Below are positions 29,178-39,591 of a stretch of 64,000 nt of DNA, piece after piece. Position 1 is the first letter of the stretch. Every line of letters starts with the position of its first letter. The position numbers were made by a program, and so were the translations under genes. The stretch is from Chromobacterium haemolyticum. GTDB lineage: Bacteria > Pseudomonadota > Gammaproteobacteria > Burkholderiales > Chromobacteriaceae. The notes below the pieces were generated by a model. The model was given only the letters and a program-made list of their open reading frames with translations, ran no database searches and had not been told where the DNA came from. Location of the stretch: the NCBI RefSeq assembly GCF_002081825.1, contig NZ_MUKU01000001.1, positions 62,001 to 126,000 on the forward strand, in the 5' to 3' direction.

Positions 29178-29360
29178 ATGCAGTTGCCCGACTGGTTTTA
29201 CGGAATCGCCGCCATCCTGGCTGGCGTGGCCATAGGCTGGCTGACCTGGAAAAAACGCAAAAACGGCGTGCGCGAAGACCTGTACAGCCTGATCGGCAAA
29301 AGCATTCTCTGCCTGTTCATGATCGCATTCGGCATTCTGCTGCTGAAGGTCGGCAAGTAG
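29178..29360 (+). CDS. Unrecognised 60-residue membrane protein in the 2-oxoglutarate dehydrogenase operon
   Basis: [20 protein letters not shown] begins a protein with two predicted membrane helices (~6-23 and ~38-57) joined by a basic loop [10 protein letters not shown], so the loop should face the cytoplasm. The ATG is preceded by a GGAG-type site. It lies 54 bp after sucB and 49 bp before lpdA in the same direction. I do not recognise a family. Membrane topology, RBS and operon position argue that it is real. Confidence 0.65.
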   Translation: MQLPDWFYGIAAILAGVAIGWLTWKKRKNGVREDLYSLIGKSILCLFMIAFGILLLKVGK

Positions 29361-29409
29361 ACCCGGCAGCCGGCGGGCCGCGCGCCCGCCACCGATAAAG
29401 GAAAACAAG

Positions 29410-30843
29410 ATGAGCCAATCGTTTGATGTAGTGGTGATCGGCGGCGGCCCCGGCGGTTACGTAGCCGCCATCCGCGCCGCCCAGCTGGGCTTCAACACCG
29501 CCTGCGTGGACGCGTTCAAGAACCCGGAAGGCAAGGCGTCGCTGGGCGGCACCTGCCTGAACGTCGGTTGCATTCCGTCCAAGGCGCTGCTGCAGTCGTC
29601 GGAAAACTTCCACGCGGTGCAGCACGATTTCGCCAAGCACGGCATTAGCGTCTCCGGCGCCAAGATGGACGTGGCGCAGATGATTTCGCGCAAGACCGAC
29701 ATCATCACCAAGAACGCCGCCGGCATCAGCTTCCTGTTCAAAAAGAACAAGGTGGCCAACATCCACGGTCTGGCCGCTTTCAAGGGCCGCCAGGGCGAGA
29801 AGTGGGTGATCGAGGTCAGCGACGGCGGCAAGGTGGTGGACACCCTGGAAGCCGGCCACGTGATCGTGGCCACCGGTTCCAGCCCGCGCGCCTTGCCGGG
29901 CCTGGCCACCGACAACAAGCTGGTGCTGGACAACGAAGGCGCGTTGGCGCTGACGGACGTACCGAAGCGCCTGGGCGTGATCGGTGCCGGCGTGATCGGC
30001 CTGGAAATGGGCTCGGTCTGGAAGCGTCTGGGCGCTGAGGTCACCATCCTGGAAGCGATGCCGACCTTCCTCGCCGCGGCCGACCAGCAGATCGCCAAGG
30101 AAGCCTTCAAGACCCTGACCAAGGACACCGGCCTGGACATCAAGCTGGGCGTCAAGATCGGCGAAGTGAAGGCCGGCAAGAAGAGCGTCACCGTCAATTA
30201 CGAACTGAACGGCGAAGCGGTCAAGGCCGAGTTCGACAAGCTGATCGTTTCCATCGGCCGCCTGCCCAACACCCAGGGCCTGGGCGCCGATGCGGTGGGT
30301 CTGCAGCTGGACGAGCGCGGCTTCGTGGCGGTGGACGACCATTGCCACACCAATCTGCCCAATGTCTGGGCGATCGGCGACGTGGTGCGCGGCCCGATGC
30401 TGGCGCACAAGGCGTCGGAAGAGGGCGTGGCCGTGGCCGAGCGCATCGCCGGCCAGAAGCCGCACGTGGACTTCGGCGTGATTCCGTGGGTGATCTACAC
30501 TTCTCCGGAAATCGCCTGGGTCGGCAAGACCGAGGAGCAGCTCAAGGCCGAAGGCGTTGAGTACAAGAAGGGCACTTCCGGCTTTGGCGCCAACGGCCGC
30601 GCGCTGGGCTTGGGCCAAGCGCAAGGCACGGTCAAGATCCTGGCCTGCGCCAAGACCGACCGCATCCTGGGCCTGCACATGATAGGCCCGATGGTGTCCG
30701 AGCTGGTCAGCGAAGGCGTGGTGTCGATGGAGTTCAAGGCCGCCAGCGAAGACCTGGCGCGCATTGTCCACGCTCACCCGTCCTTGTCCGAAGTGATACA
30801 CGAAGCCGCCCTGGCCGCCGACAAGCGCGCCTTGCACGGCTAA
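29410..30843 (+). CDS. lpdA: Dihydrolipoyl dehydrogenase (E3)
   Basis: 477 residues. FAD-binding [19 protein letters not shown], redox disulfide in [16 protein letters not shown]-binding [14 protein letters not shown], and the C-terminal His-Glu pair in [13 protein letters not shown]. Reoxidises dihydrolipoamide on E2. RBS AAAGGAAAACAAG. The third enzyme of the complex, consistent with its place after sucB. Confidence 0.96.
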   Translation: MSQSFDVVVIGGGPGGYVAAIRAAQLGFNTACVDAFKNPEGKASLGGTCLNVGCIPSKALLQSSENFHAVQHDFAKHGISVSGAKMDVAQMISRKTDIITKNAAGISFLFKKNKVANIHGLAAFKGRQGEKWVIEVSDGGKVVDTLEAGHVIVATGSSPRALPGLATDNKLVLDNEGALALTDVPKRLGVIGAGVIGLEMGSVWKRLGAEVTILEAMPTFLAAADQQIAKEAFKTLTKDTGLDIKLGVKIGEVKAGKKSVTVNYELNGEAVKAEFDKLIVSIGRLPNTQGLGADAVGLQLDERGFVAVDDHCHTNLPNVWAIGDVVRGPMLAHKASEEGVAVAERIAGQKPHVDFGVIPWVIYTSPEIAWVGKTEEQLKAEGVEYKKGTSGFGANGRALGLGQAQGTVKILACAKTDRILGLHMIGPMVSELVSEGVVSMEFKAASEDLARIVHAHPSLSEVIHEAALAADKRALHG

Positions 30844-30886
30844 GCGTTCGCCGGGGCGTGTACAATCGCGCACGGCTCGGCAAAAC

Positions 30887-30902
30887 GGCTCCCTTGGGAG
30901 CC
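30887..30902 (+). other. Small hairpin after lpdA
   Basis: GGCTCCC / GGGAGCC with a two-base loop, no T-run. Lies in the 199-bp lpdA-sucC gap. It could be a weak terminator or a processing signal. Confidence 0.35.
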
Positions 30903-31042
30903 GGTTGACGGAGTATGCGGCGACGCCGGTCAGCCTGGGGGGTGACGGCGCGCGCCAGATACATTAAAGGTTTACAAGCGACTCAAAGAAATAGGGGCGT
31001 CGGTTTCAGCCCGCCATCCATTTCTCCGAAAGGAAACCATAG

Positions 31043-32215
31043 ATGAACCTGCACGAATACCAAGCGAAAGAGCTGCTGGCCAAATACGGCCTGCCGGTGC
31101 AACAGGGCATTCTGGCCGCTACGCCGGAAGAAGCCGCTGCCGCTTACGATAAACTGGGCGGCAAATTCGCCGTCGTCAAGGCTCAGGTGCATGCCGGCGG
31201 CCGCGGCAAGGCCGGTGGCGTGAAAGTGGTGAAAAGCCGCGAAGAAGCCGCCGAAGTGGCCAAGGGCCTGATTGGTAAAAACCTGGTGACTTACCAGACC
31301 GACGCCGCCGGCCAGCCGGTGAACAGCGTGCTGGTGTGCGAAGACATGTACCCGGTGCAGCGCGAACTCTATCTGGGCGCCGTGGTTGACCGCGGCAGCC
31401 AGCGCGTGGTGTTCATGGTGTCCACCGAAGGCGGCGTGGAAATCGAGAAAGTGGCCGAGGAAACTCCGGAAAAGATTATCAAGATCGAAGTGGACCCGCT
31501 GGTCGGCATGCAGCCGTTCCAGGCCCGCGACGCCGCTTTCGCGCTGGGCCTGTCCGGCGCGCAAGTCGCGGCGTTCAGCAAGCTGATGCTGGGTTCTTAC
31601 AAGGCCTTTGTTGAAAACGACTTCGCGCTGTTCGAAGTGAATCCGCTGGCGCTGCGCGAAAACGGCGAACTGGCCTGCGTGGACGGCAAGATCAATCTGG
31701 ACTCCAACGCGCTGTACCGCCACCCGGAACTGCTGGCGCAACGCGACAAGAGCCAGGAAAACGAACGCGAAGTGAAAGCTTCCGAGTTCGACCTGAACTA
31801 CGTGGCGCTGGAAGGCAATATCGGTTGCATGGTGAACGGCGCCGGCCTGGCGATGGCCACCATGGACATCATCAAGCTGAAGGGCGGCCAGCCGGCCAAC
31901 TTCCTGGACGTGGGCGGCGGCGCTACCAAAGAGCGTGTGATCGAAGCCTTCAAGCTGATCCTGGCCGATACCTCGGTGCAGGGCGTGCTGATCAACATCT
32001 TCGGCGGCATCGTGCGTTGCGACATGATCGCCGAAGCCATCATCGCCGCGGTGAAGGAAGTGAACGTGACCGTGCCGGTCGTGGTGCGTCTGGAAGGCAA
32101 CAACGCCGAGCTGGGCGCCAAGATCCTGGACGACTCCGGTCTGAAACTGACTTCCGCCCAGGGTCTGAACGACGCTGCCGAGAAGATCGTCGCCGCCGTC
32201 AAGGCCGCTGCCTGA
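31043..32215 (+). CDS. sucC: Succinyl-CoA synthetase beta subunit
   Basis: 390 residues with an N-terminal ATP-grasp fold ([35 protein letters not shown]) and a C-terminal CoA-ligase-like domain ([13 protein letters not shown]). Binds nucleotide and, with SucD, makes ATP or GTP from succinyl-CoA. Followed after 27 bp by sucD. RBS GAAAGGAAACC. Confidence 0.97.
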   Translation: MNLHEYQAKELLAKYGLPVQQGILAATPEEAAAAYDKLGGKFAVVKAQVHAGGRGKAGGVKVVKSREEAAEVAKGLIGKNLVTYQTDAAGQPVNSVLVCEDMYPVQRELYLGAVVDRGSQRVVFMVSTEGGVEIEKVAEETPEKIIKIEVDPLVGMQPFQARDAAFALGLSGAQVAAFSKLMLGSYKAFVENDFALFEVNPLALRENGELACVDGKINLDSNALYRHPELLAQRDKSQENEREVKASEFDLNYVALEGNIGCMVNGAGLAMATMDIIKLKGGQPANFLDVGGGATKERVIEAFKLILADTSVQGVLINIFGGIVRCDMIAEAIIAAVKEVNVTVPVVVRLEGNNAELGAKILDDSGLKLTSAQGLNDAAEKIVAAVKAAA

Positions 32216-32242
32216 GACCCGCACTGAGCTGAGGAATACAAA

Positions 32243-33127
<885 letters not shown>

Positions 33128-33130
33128 GAA

Positions 33131-33175
33131 GCGGTTCACGATCTGCTGCGCTTGCTCTAGCTCGCGAGATCGTGG
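33131..33175 (-). repeat. MITE-like repeat, internally deleted copy
   Basis: CACGATCTGCTGCGC at the left matches the inverted right end of the element at 36085-36228, and GCTCGCGAGATCGTG at the right matches its inverted left end; about 95 bp of the middle is missing. Opposite orientation to the other two copies. Confidence 0.6.
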
Positions 33176-33197
33176 ATGGATTCTAAGGCCGCATGCA

Positions 33198-33228
33198 AAA
33201 CACCCCTGGCCAGCCAGGGGTGTTTTTT
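33198..33228 (+). terminator. Intrinsic terminator of sucCD
   Basis: AACACCCCTGG / CCAGGGGTGTT with a CCAG loop and a T-run; it ends the long TCA block and faces the convergent TetR gene. Confidence 0.9.
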
Positions 33229-33241
33229 TATGCCTCGCCGT

Positions 33242-33886
33242 TCAGGCGTAGCGAGCGCAGACGCGGTCGAACGGCGGCCGGTAGCGCGGATCCACGTAAG
33301 GCGTCAGCAGATAGAGCAGGCTGCGACAGCCGTCTTTCACCATGCGTTCCAGCTCGCTGGGCGTGGCGGAATGCTTGAGCGTGGTCACCCAGCCGGTCTG
33401 CACCATCTGAAAGTGCTGGACCAGGTGCGCCAGTTGCTTGTCGTCGCCCAGCAGCACGCCCTCTTCGCGCAGCCGTGAGAACAGCTGGGCCAGCTTGCCG
33501 GCCAACTGGCCGCGCGACAGCTGCTGGTGGTTTTCCGCCAGTTCCGGGTGCAGGTAGTACAGGCTGGGCATGCTCTTGGGCAGGAAGCGGAAGCTCCAGA
33601 TGTGCCGCAGCGTTTTTTCCATCGCCCCCACCATCGCCTCTATAGAGTTGCTGTGCCGGAGCGCGGCCGACAGTTGCTCCGCCATGCCTTTGACGTAGCG
33701 CTGGTAGAGCTCGCTGATGATCTCTTCCTTATTGCGGAAGTGATAGTACAACTTGCCGGTGCTGATATTCATCCGCTCGGCGATATGATTGGTGGTGATG
33801 ACGCGCTCGCCCTCCTGATTGAACAGCTGCAAGCTGGCGTCAACGATGTTCTGAAAGGTTTGCGACCGTTCGCCGCTTTTACTCAT
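33242..33886 (-). CDS. TetR family transcriptional regulator
   Basis: 214 residues. N-terminal helix-turn-helix: TTNHIAERMNISTGKLYYHFRNKEEII spans residues ~31-57 (key ISTGKLYYHF). The C-terminal ligand domain does not point to a known effector. Divergent from a chemoreceptor gene with 291 bp between starts. TetR proteins usually repress a neighbouring gene, but nothing here shows the target. Confidence 0.9.
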   Translation of the reverse strand: MSKSGERSQTFQNIVDASLQLFNQEGERVITTNHIAERMNISTGKLYYHFRNKEEIISELYQRYVKGMAEQLSAALRHSNSIEAMVGAMEKTLRHIWSFRFLPKSMPSLYYLHPELAENHQQLSRGQLAGKLAQLFSRLREEGVLLGDDKQLAHLVQHFQMVQTGWVTTLKHSATPSELERMVKDGCRSLLYLLTPYVDPRYRPPFDRVCARYA

Positions 33887-34106
33887 CTTGGCCCCTTTCT
33901 GTCTAATAACCGGGCGCCGCCCATTGCCGTGGCCGCGTCCAGGCGCAAGTATCGCTCAAATTGGGGTGAAATTGTCGTGGTTAGGGCAAATTGTCGACAT
34001 TTTGTGACGCAAGCGTCGGCAAGATAAGCTCCGCAGGCGTTACGAGTATTTGAAATGCATGATTGAGGTGGCAGTTTGATTTAAAACATGCGCAAATATT
34101 TAAAGA

Positions 34107-34126
34107 CATTGTTATTTTTAACAATG
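34107..34126. promoter_or_regulatory. Inverted repeat upstream of the chemoreceptor
   Basis: CATTGTTA and TAACAATG, an 8-bp perfect inverted repeat with TTTT between, 51 bp before the chemoreceptor start in an AT-rich gap (33887-34177). It could be an operator, for example for the adjacent TetR protein. The rest of the gap shows no gene. Confidence 0.4.
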
Positions 34127-34177
34127 CATGACATCTCGTATGACGGATAATAACGCTTTTATCAGCAACGGCTTATC

Positions 34178-36064
34178 ATGCGCTCCATCCGTCACAAGCT
34201 CACGCTGCTGACAGCGGTGTCCATTCTGGTCGCCACGCTCAGCATCACCATCACCGCCTGCCTGAATATCCGCTCCCACGCTTATCAAGAAGCGGAGCGG
34301 GAGATCAACCAAGTCGCCCAGCTACAGGGCGGCTTCGTGTCCGAATGGCTGTCGGTTCGCAAGAATCTGATCAGCGCCAGCCTCAGCCACGCCGACGACG
34401 CGCAGGTCAGCTACTATCTGCAGCAGCTGGCCAAGGGCGGCGGCTTCAACGTGATTTACGCCGGCAACGGCGCGACCGGCGACATGAAGTACTCGGTGCC
34501 GGGACGTCCCAAGCCCAGCGCCGACTACCAGCCGGCGCAACGTCCGTGGTTCCAGCAGTCCAAGGCTCAGGACGGCCTGATCGTCACCGACCCGTACAAA
34601 GACTCCGAGCCGGAAACCAAGGACAAGCTGGTGATCACCATCGCCGACAAGGTCAAGGGCCAGGACATCGTGGTGGGCGGCGACATTCTGATCGACAAGC
34701 TGGTCAAGTCGGTGCTGGACATCAAGCTGGCCGGCAAGGGCCATGCCTTCCTGCTGACCAAGCAGGGCAAGATCATCGCTTATCCCAAGCCGGGCAATGA
34801 ACTCAAGCCCATCGGCAGCGTGATTCCGGCCTTGGACGAAGCCGCCTTCGCCAGCCTGTTGCAAAGCGACCAGGCCAAGAGCGTGGACATAGACGGCGGC
34901 GCCTATATGGTGGCCTTGCGTCCGATCGCTGGTTCCGACTGGGTGATGGGCGTGGCCGCGGACGAAGACGTGATCTCCTCCCAGGTCAACGGCATCATCT
35001 GGCTGATCGCCGGCGCCGTCGCCATCGTGCTGGCGGTGATGCTGACCTTCAGCTCCGCCTATCTGGGCCGCCTGCTCAAGGGCCTGTTCCAGGTGCGCGA
35101 CGCGATGCGCGAAATCTCCCAGGGCGAAGGCGATCTGACCCGCCGCATCGAAGTGGCCGGCGAGGACGAGGTGGCGCAGACCGCGCAGGCCTTCAACCAG
35201 TTCGTGCAGCGGCTGAACGGCATGTTCCGCGAACTGCGCGACGAAGCCGGGCAACTGACCCAGGGCGTGATCGAAGTCAGTGGCGCGGTGAAGCGTCTGG
35301 CCGATGATTCCCACGTGTTGGCGGATATCTCCAGCTCCAACGCCGCGGCGATCGAAGAAGTGACGGTAAGCATCTCCCACATCGCCGACGCCACCCGCGA
35401 GACCGACAGCCTGGCGCGCAATACCGGCGAGCATTCGCGCGAGAGCGCCAACGATATGCAGCGCATCAGCAGCGAGATGTCGCGCACCAGCGAATCGGTG
35501 GGCGAGCTGTCCGGTCTGCTGGCGTCCTTGGAGCAGCGTTCGCAGGAAATCTCCAAGATCACCAATGTGATCCGCGATATCGCCGACCAGACCAATCTCT
35601 TAGCCTTGAACGCGGCGATCGAAGCCGCGCGCGCCGGCGAGCAGGGCCGCGGCTTCGCCGTGGTGGCCGACGAGGTGCGCAAGCTGGCCGAGCGCACCGG
35701 CCAGGCCACGGTGGAAATCAGCCAGATGGTGGAAAACATTCTGGGTGAAACCGGCAAGGCGGTGCAGAACATGAACAGCACCGTCGGCGCGGTGGACAAC
35801 AGCGTGGATCTGACCGCCCAGGCGCGTGCGCGCCTGACCGCGATCAGCGAGGCGATGCAGCAGGTGGTGGACAAGATCGGCGATGTGGCCCTGTCCACCA
35901 GCGAGCAGCACAACGCCACCACGGCGATGGCGCAGAGCACCGAGTCGATCAACAACCAGATCATCGATTCCGACTCCGCCTTGCAATCGGCGATGCAGAC
36001 CTTGGGCTCCTTGAACGACCTGGCCCGCGGGATGCAGAGCACCTTCAATCGCTTCCGGCTGTAA
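34178..36064 (+). CDS. Methyl-accepting chemotaxis protein with dCache sensor
   Basis: 628 residues. First membrane helix ~9-30, periplasmic double-Cache domain ~35-272 (with RPWFQQSK and DPYKDSE, resembling the ligand pocket of amino-acid or amine sensors), second helix ~275-292, HAMP ~295-350, and the signalling hairpin whose tip is [20 protein letters not shown]. No C-terminal CheR/CheB-tethering pentapeptide (ends FNRFRL). Orphan: no che genes nearby. The ligand is an inference only. Confidence 0.93.
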   Translation: MRSIRHKLTLLTAVSILVATLSITITACLNIRSHAYQEAEREINQVAQLQGGFVSEWLSVRKNLISASLSHADDAQVSYYLQQLAKGGGFNVIYAGNGATGDMKYSVPGRPKPSADYQPAQRPWFQQSKAQDGLIVTDPYKDSEPETKDKLVITIADKVKGQDIVVGGDILIDKLVKSVLDIKLAGKGHAFLLTKQGKIIAYPKPGNELKPIGSVIPALDEAAFASLLQSDQAKSVDIDGGAYMVALRPIAGSDWVMGVAADEDVISSQVNGIIWLIAGAVAIVLAVMLTFSSAYLGRLLKGLFQVRDAMREISQGEGDLTRRIEVAGEDEVAQTAQAFNQFVQRLNGMFRELRDEAGQLTQGVIEVSGAVKRLADDSHVLADISSSNAAAIEEVTVSISHIADATRETDSLARNTGEHSRESANDMQRISSEMSRTSESVGELSGLLASLEQRSQEISKITNVIRDIADQTNLLALNAAIEAARAGEQGRGFAVVADEVRKLAERTGQATVEISQMVENILGETGKAVQNMNSTVGAVDNSVDLTAQARARLTAISEAMQQVVDKIGDVALSTSEQHNATTAMAQSTESINNQIIDSDSALQSAMQTLGSLNDLARGMQSTFNRFRL

Positions 36065-36084
36065 GCCAGGGATTGTCCGCGTAA

Positions 36085-36228
36085 GAGCGTGTTTACGATC
36101 TCGCGAGCAAGAGCGAGACAAGGCGAAAACGGCTGAGAAAGCGGAATGTACAAATGGTACATGAGCATTTCGAAGCGGTACTCACCGTGCCACGCCTCAC
36201 GACGCGCAGCAGATCGTAAACAGGTTCT
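36085..36228 (+). repeat. MITE-like inverted-repeat element, full-length copy A
   Basis: Imperfect terminal inverted repeats sharing TGTTTACGATCT, about 144 bp apart: left AGAGCGTGTTTACGATCT, right the complement of AGAACCTGTTTACGATCT. The core GCGGAATGTAC and ATGAGCATTT is shared with the copy at 43272-43423. No coding capacity. Confidence 0.7.
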
Positions 36229-36266
36229 AAGGAAACTCTCTCGCTTCCTTGTGGTCAGTCACTCAG

Positions 36267-36296
36267 CGCCGGCTCCGTTCAGGGGCCGGCGTTTTG
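36267..36296 (+). terminator. Intrinsic terminator downstream of the chemoreceptor and repeat
   Basis: CGCCGGCTCC / GGGGCCGGCG (one G-T pair) with a short loop, followed by TTTTG. Confidence 0.65.
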
Positions 36297-36336
36297 TTAT
36301 GCTATGGATAGTGAAACGGGGATTGAAGGATTTCGG

Positions 36337-36768
36337 ATGAAAAGACTGATGATGTCGGCGCTGCTGCTGACCGCCTGCGGCACCTTTCCGACGCAGGAAG
36401 GCTATGCGCAGAAGGCGTATTACTGGCAGGGTCGAGATGTGAATCAATTGCTGGCGGAGTGGGGCGCGCCGCAGAAAACCCTGAAGATGCCGAACGGCAA
36501 TATGCTCTACACCTACAGCAAGGAATTCACTCAGCGCGAGCCGCTGCGCGAAAACCGCGTGTACGAGCCGGGCGCCAAAGTGACTTACAACGAGAACGGC
36601 CAGAGCAAGACCATAGAAACGCCGGGGCGCTGGGTCAACACCGGCATGATAGGCGGCGGCTCCACCCATTACAGCTGCACCACCAATTTCGTGGTCAATC
36701 CCAAGAGCCAGCTGGTGGAAACCGTCAGCTTCGATGGTAACAACTGCGTGGCGGTGCCGCGGCAGTGA
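36337..36768 (+). CDS. Putative lipoprotein, unknown function
   Basis: 143 residues. The short signal sequence MKRLMMSALLLTACG ends in a lipobox with the modified Cys. The rest holds YYWQGRDVNQLLAEWGAPQ (a pattern seen in small outer-membrane lipoproteins) and HYSCTTNFVV. Two further Cys could pair. ATG at 36337, with AAGGA ahead, is preferred over an upstream in-frame start that would bury the signal. No assigned function. Confidence 0.8.
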   Translation: MKRLMMSALLLTACGTFPTQEGYAQKAYYWQGRDVNQLLAEWGAPQKTLKMPNGNMLYTYSKEFTQREPLRENRVYEPGAKVTYNENGQSKTIETPGRWVNTGMIGGGSTHYSCTTNFVVNPKSQLVETVSFDGNNCVAVPRQ

Positions 36769-36814
36769 GTTCCGGCCCCGCCGGCAGGCGGGGCTCCAGA
36801 TATTTAGAGCGCGT

Positions 36815-37267
36815 TTACTGGCCGGGCAGCTTCCATTCCCCCTTGCTGCGGAAGGGTACCCGGCCCATGCCGTTCAGATCTTCCAGCGTGCCGCTCAGCT
36901 GGTATTCCAGCTTGCCGCCGTTGCCGGCCTCCATCGCCTTGCCTATCTGCTTCAGCCAGCCGGCCAGCGAGGTATGCAATTGCAGCGTGATCAGGCTCTC
37001 GCCCAGCGCCGGCACCGCGATCGCCTGATTGCTGACTCCGGTGGCCAGTTTCTCGCCGGCCACGTTCAGTTCCAGGGTCATGCCTTTGGCGTTCAAGGCC
37101 AGGTTGTTGGGATTGCTGACCCGCAGGCTGACTTCGAAGCTTTGTTCGAACAGCGTGGCCTTGCCGGGTTTGACGTCGGCGATGCTGACTTGGGGCTTCT
37201 GGTAGTTCAAGGCCGCGCAGCCGCTTAGCAGCAGCGCGAACAGGGCGAGGCTCAGATTTCGTTTCAT
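36815..37267 (-). CDS. LEA14-like (WHy domain) lipoprotein
   Basis: 150 residues. Lipobox LLSGCAAL at residues ~14-21, then a beta-rich domain with the pattern typical of Water-stress/Hypersensitive (LEA type 2) proteins: VRVSNPNNLALNAKGM-like sequence (SLRVSNPNNLALNAKG). These are thought to protect against desiccation in plants; bacterial roles are unclear. The gene starts 27 bp after the cidAB-associated LysR gene, so cotranscription is likely. Confidence 0.82.
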   Translation of the reverse strand: MKRNLSLALFALLLSGCAALNYQKPQVSIADVKPGKATLFEQSFEVSLRVSNPNNLALNAKGMTLELNVAGEKLATGVSNQAIAVPALGESLITLQLHTSLAGWLKQIGKAMEAGNGGKLEYQLSGTLEDLNGMGRVPFRSKGEWKLPGQ

Positions 37268-37294
37268 ATTCGGTTTTCCTTGGGTTGACCGGCG

Positions 37295-38185
37295 TTATTC
37301 CAAACCGCCCAGCACGTCGCGCGTCACCGCCAGCCAGGCGCGAGCCGCATGCGACAAGTATCCGTTCTTTTGCCAGATCAGCGCCAGGTGCCAGACCAGC
37401 TTGGGCTCGGCCAGCGGGATCACATCGTAGGCGGCGCGGTCCAGGCGTTCCACGATGGAGCGCGGCAGCAGGGTGACGCCCATGTGGGCCGAAACCAGTT
37501 CGACGATGAAGTCCCAATGCGCGCTGCGCCCCACCACATGCAGCGGGCGGCCCAGCTCGCGGAAGGCGTCGCTGACCCGGCGGGCCAGCGTGAAGTCCTG
37601 AGGATATAGAACGAAGGGCTGGCTGGCGATTTCATCCAGCCGCACCACGCTCTGACCACGCCAGGGTGAGCCGGCCGGCGCCACCAGGCACAAAGGGTCG
37701 CGCACCACGGCGAATTGATCGAAGGCCTGCTTGTCCACCGGCAGCACCGCCACGCCGATTTCCAGCTCGCCGCTGCGCACACTGCTCTCGATCGCCAGCG
37801 CGCCGTCTTCCACCATCTTCAGTTCGATCTGCGGATAGCGCTGGCGGAAGCTGCTGACCACCGGCGCGAAAAAGGCGACGCCCACCATGGGGGGCAGGCC
37901 GACCACCAGTTCGCCGCGTTTGAGCGCAGATAGGTCGGACAGCTCGGTTTTCAACTGGTTCATCGCCGACAGCACGTCCAGGCCGCGCTCATAAGTGGCG
38001 CGACCGGCGTCGGTGGGGCGGAAGCTGCGGCCCTCGCGCAGGATCAGCGGGCAGCCCAATTCCTCCTCCAGCTGGCGCACCATCTTGCTGATGGTGGGCT
38101 GGGTCACATAGAGGGCTTCGGCCGCCTTGGTGAAGCTTTGGCGTTTGACCACCTCGATGAAATAGCGCAGCGCGCGGATGTCCAT
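37295..38185 (-). CDS. LysR regulator next to cidAB (CidR-like)
   Basis: 296 residues. Winged helix FTKAAEALYVTQPTISKMVR and an effector domain. Divergent from cidA with operator-like palindromes between. In Bacillus and Staphylococcus the CidR/YwbI-type LysR protein activates cidAB in response to acetate or overflow metabolism; the same logic is inferred here. It is followed by the LEA14-like gene. Confidence 0.88.
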   Translation of the reverse strand: MDIRALRYFIEVVKRQSFTKAAEALYVTQPTISKMVRQLEEELGCPLILREGRSFRPTDAGRATYERGLDVLSAMNQLKTELSDLSALKRGELVVGLPPMVGVAFFAPVVSSFRQRYPQIELKMVEDGALAIESSVRSGELEIGVAVLPVDKQAFDQFAVVRDPLCLVAPAGSPWRGQSVVRLDEIASQPFVLYPQDFTLARRVSDAFRELGRPLHVVGRSAHWDFIVELVSAHMGVTLLPRSIVERLDRAAYDVIPLAEPKLVWHLALIWQKNGYLSHAARAWLAVTRDVLGGLE

Positions 38186-38205
38186 ATGTGCTTGTCCGGG
38201 TCATG

Positions 38206-38253
38206 CATTCCAAATTGGAATGCGTGAAATAATTTTAATTCATTTTTTGAATG
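38206..38253. promoter_or_regulatory. Two inverted repeats in the LysR-cidA gap, likely LysR sites
   Basis: GCATTCCAA-A-TTGGAATGC (38206-38224) is a perfect 9-bp inverted repeat, and ATTCA-TTTTT-TGAAT (38239-38253) is a second one with the T-N11-A pattern of LysR boxes. They lie between the LysR start (38185) and cidA (38307). Confidence 0.65.
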
Positions 38254-38306
38254 CATGCCGGCGCTCTATACTCGAACCACTCCCTGTGTTGTGTAGTGGC
38301 TCAATC

Positions 38307-38738
38307 ATGGCAAATCCGAATCTTTCCGCATTCAAGCAAGTGGCGCTGACCATCGGTCAGGTGGCCTTGCTGAGCTTGGTGTGGATCGCGGCCAGTCAAT
38401 TGAGCAGCCATTTCCTGCCTGTGGTGCCTGCCGGCGTGCTGGGGATGTTCCTGGTGCTGGCGGCGCTCTGGCTGGGCTGGTTGCCGCTGGACTGGTGCCG
38501 CAGCGGCGCCCGCTGGTTGTTGGCTGAAATGTTGTTGTTCTTCATCCCCGCCGTCGTGGCGGTGATCCAGTACCCGGACGTGATCATGGCCGCCGGGTTG
38601 CGGATTGTGGCGGTGATCGTGCTGTCCACCTTGCTGGTGATGGCGGCGACCTCCTGGGTGGTGGACAAATGTTATCGCTTGGAAGTGGCCCTGCGTTGGC
38701 ATGGCCGCCAGAAGCAGGTGAAGACGCATGGAGCATGA
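38307..38738 (+). CDS. cidA: Holin-like protein CidA/LrgA
   Basis: 143 residues, four predicted membrane helices, with the LrgA-family features VPAGVLGMFLVLAALWL and EMLLFFIPAVVAV. CidA-type proteins resemble phage holins and affect lysis and metabolite export. ATG at 38307 (MANPNLSAF) was chosen; the open frame upstream runs through the regulatory gap. Overlaps cidB by 11 bp. Confidence 0.9.
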   Translation: MANPNLSAFKQVALTIGQVALLSLVWIAASQLSSHFLPVVPAGVLGMFLVLAALWLGWLPLDWCRSGARWLLAEMLLFFIPAVVAVIQYPDVIMAAGLRIVAVIVLSTLLVMAATSWVVDKCYRLEVALRWHGRQKQVKTHGA

Positions 38739-39411
38739 GATTGCACTGGCCAGCTTGCTGATTACCGTTGTTTTGTACGGGCTGGTCAAAAAGTTTTATC
38801 TGAAGAAGCGCAACTGGTGGAGCGCCCCGATTCTGGCGGTGCCGCTGTTGGTGATTGCGCTGGTGGTCTTGGCCAAGGTGCCGTACCGGGTGTATTTCGA
38901 AGACACCCGTTGGCTGACCTGGATGCTGGGACCGGCCACGGTGGCTTTCGCGGTGCCGATCTACGAGCATCGGGCGATGATACGCCGACACTGGCTGTCG
39001 CTGAGCTGCGGCGTGCTAGTGGGCATGCCGGTGGCGGTGTTCAGCTCGATCTGGCTGGCGCGCCTGCTGGGCTTGTCCGATTTGTTGCAGCGCAGCCTGG
39101 CGCCGCGCTCGATCAGCACCCCGTTCGCCCTGGCCACGGCCTCGGGCATCGGCGCCTCGCCGGATCTGACCGCGGTGTTCGTGGTAATGACCGGGGTGTG
39201 CGGCATGTTGCTGGGCGAAGTGATGCTGGCCTGGATGCCGCTGCGTTCCAGTCTGGCGCGCGGGGCCTTGTTCGGCGCCGCCGCCCACGCGGCCGGCACC
39301 GCCAAAGCCAGCGAGCTGGGTGCGGAAGAAGGCGTGGTGGCCAGTCTGACCATGATGCTGGGTGGTTTGGCGACGGTGTTCGCCGCGCCGCTGATAGGTT
39401 TGTTGTTGTAG
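38728..39411 (+). CDS. cidB: CidB/LrgB family membrane protein
   Basis: 227 residues, several membrane helices; LGPATVAFAVPIYEHR and RSISTPFALATASGIGASPDLTAVFV-type sequence are family hallmarks (key RSISTPFA). Partner of CidA. Overlap with cidA indicates coupled translation. A terminator follows at 39496. Confidence 0.93.
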   Translation: MEHEIALASLLITVVLYGLVKKFYLKKRNWWSAPILAVPLLVIALVVLAKVPYRVYFEDTRWLTWMLGPATVAFAVPIYEHRAMIRRHWLSLSCGVLVGMPVAVFSSIWLARLLGLSDLLQRSLAPRSISTPFALATASGIGASPDLTAVFVVMTGVCGMLLGEVMLAWMPLRSSLARGALFGAAAHAAGTAKASELGAEEGVVASLTMMLGGLATVFAAPLIGLLL

Positions 39412-39495
39412 TTTGTGTGTGTACTTGTTGTGACCCGCATTCCCGTGGGGTGGCGTGCGGTGGTTTCTCCTCATCTCCCCAAACGAGCGTTGTTA

Positions 39496-39527
39496 GGGCC
39501 GACCCAGTGGGTTGGCCCCTTTTTTTT
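39496..39527 (+). terminator. Intrinsic terminator of cidAB
   Basis: GGGCCGACCC / GGGTTGGCCC (one G-T pair) with an AGT loop and eight T. Confidence 0.88.
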
Positions 39528-39550
39528 GTCCGTCAGCCGGTGAGGACGTG

Positions 39551-39575
39551 AAAAAGCCCGGCCGGAGCCGGGCTT
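39551..39575 (-). terminator. Intrinsic terminator of the cadR-OmpA-like lipoprotein unit
   Basis: AAGCCCGGC / GCCGGGCTT with a CGGA loop; the five A on the left give a U-tract on the minus strand. Confidence 0.82.
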
Positions 39576-39591
39576 GTATGCCTGCCGCGGT

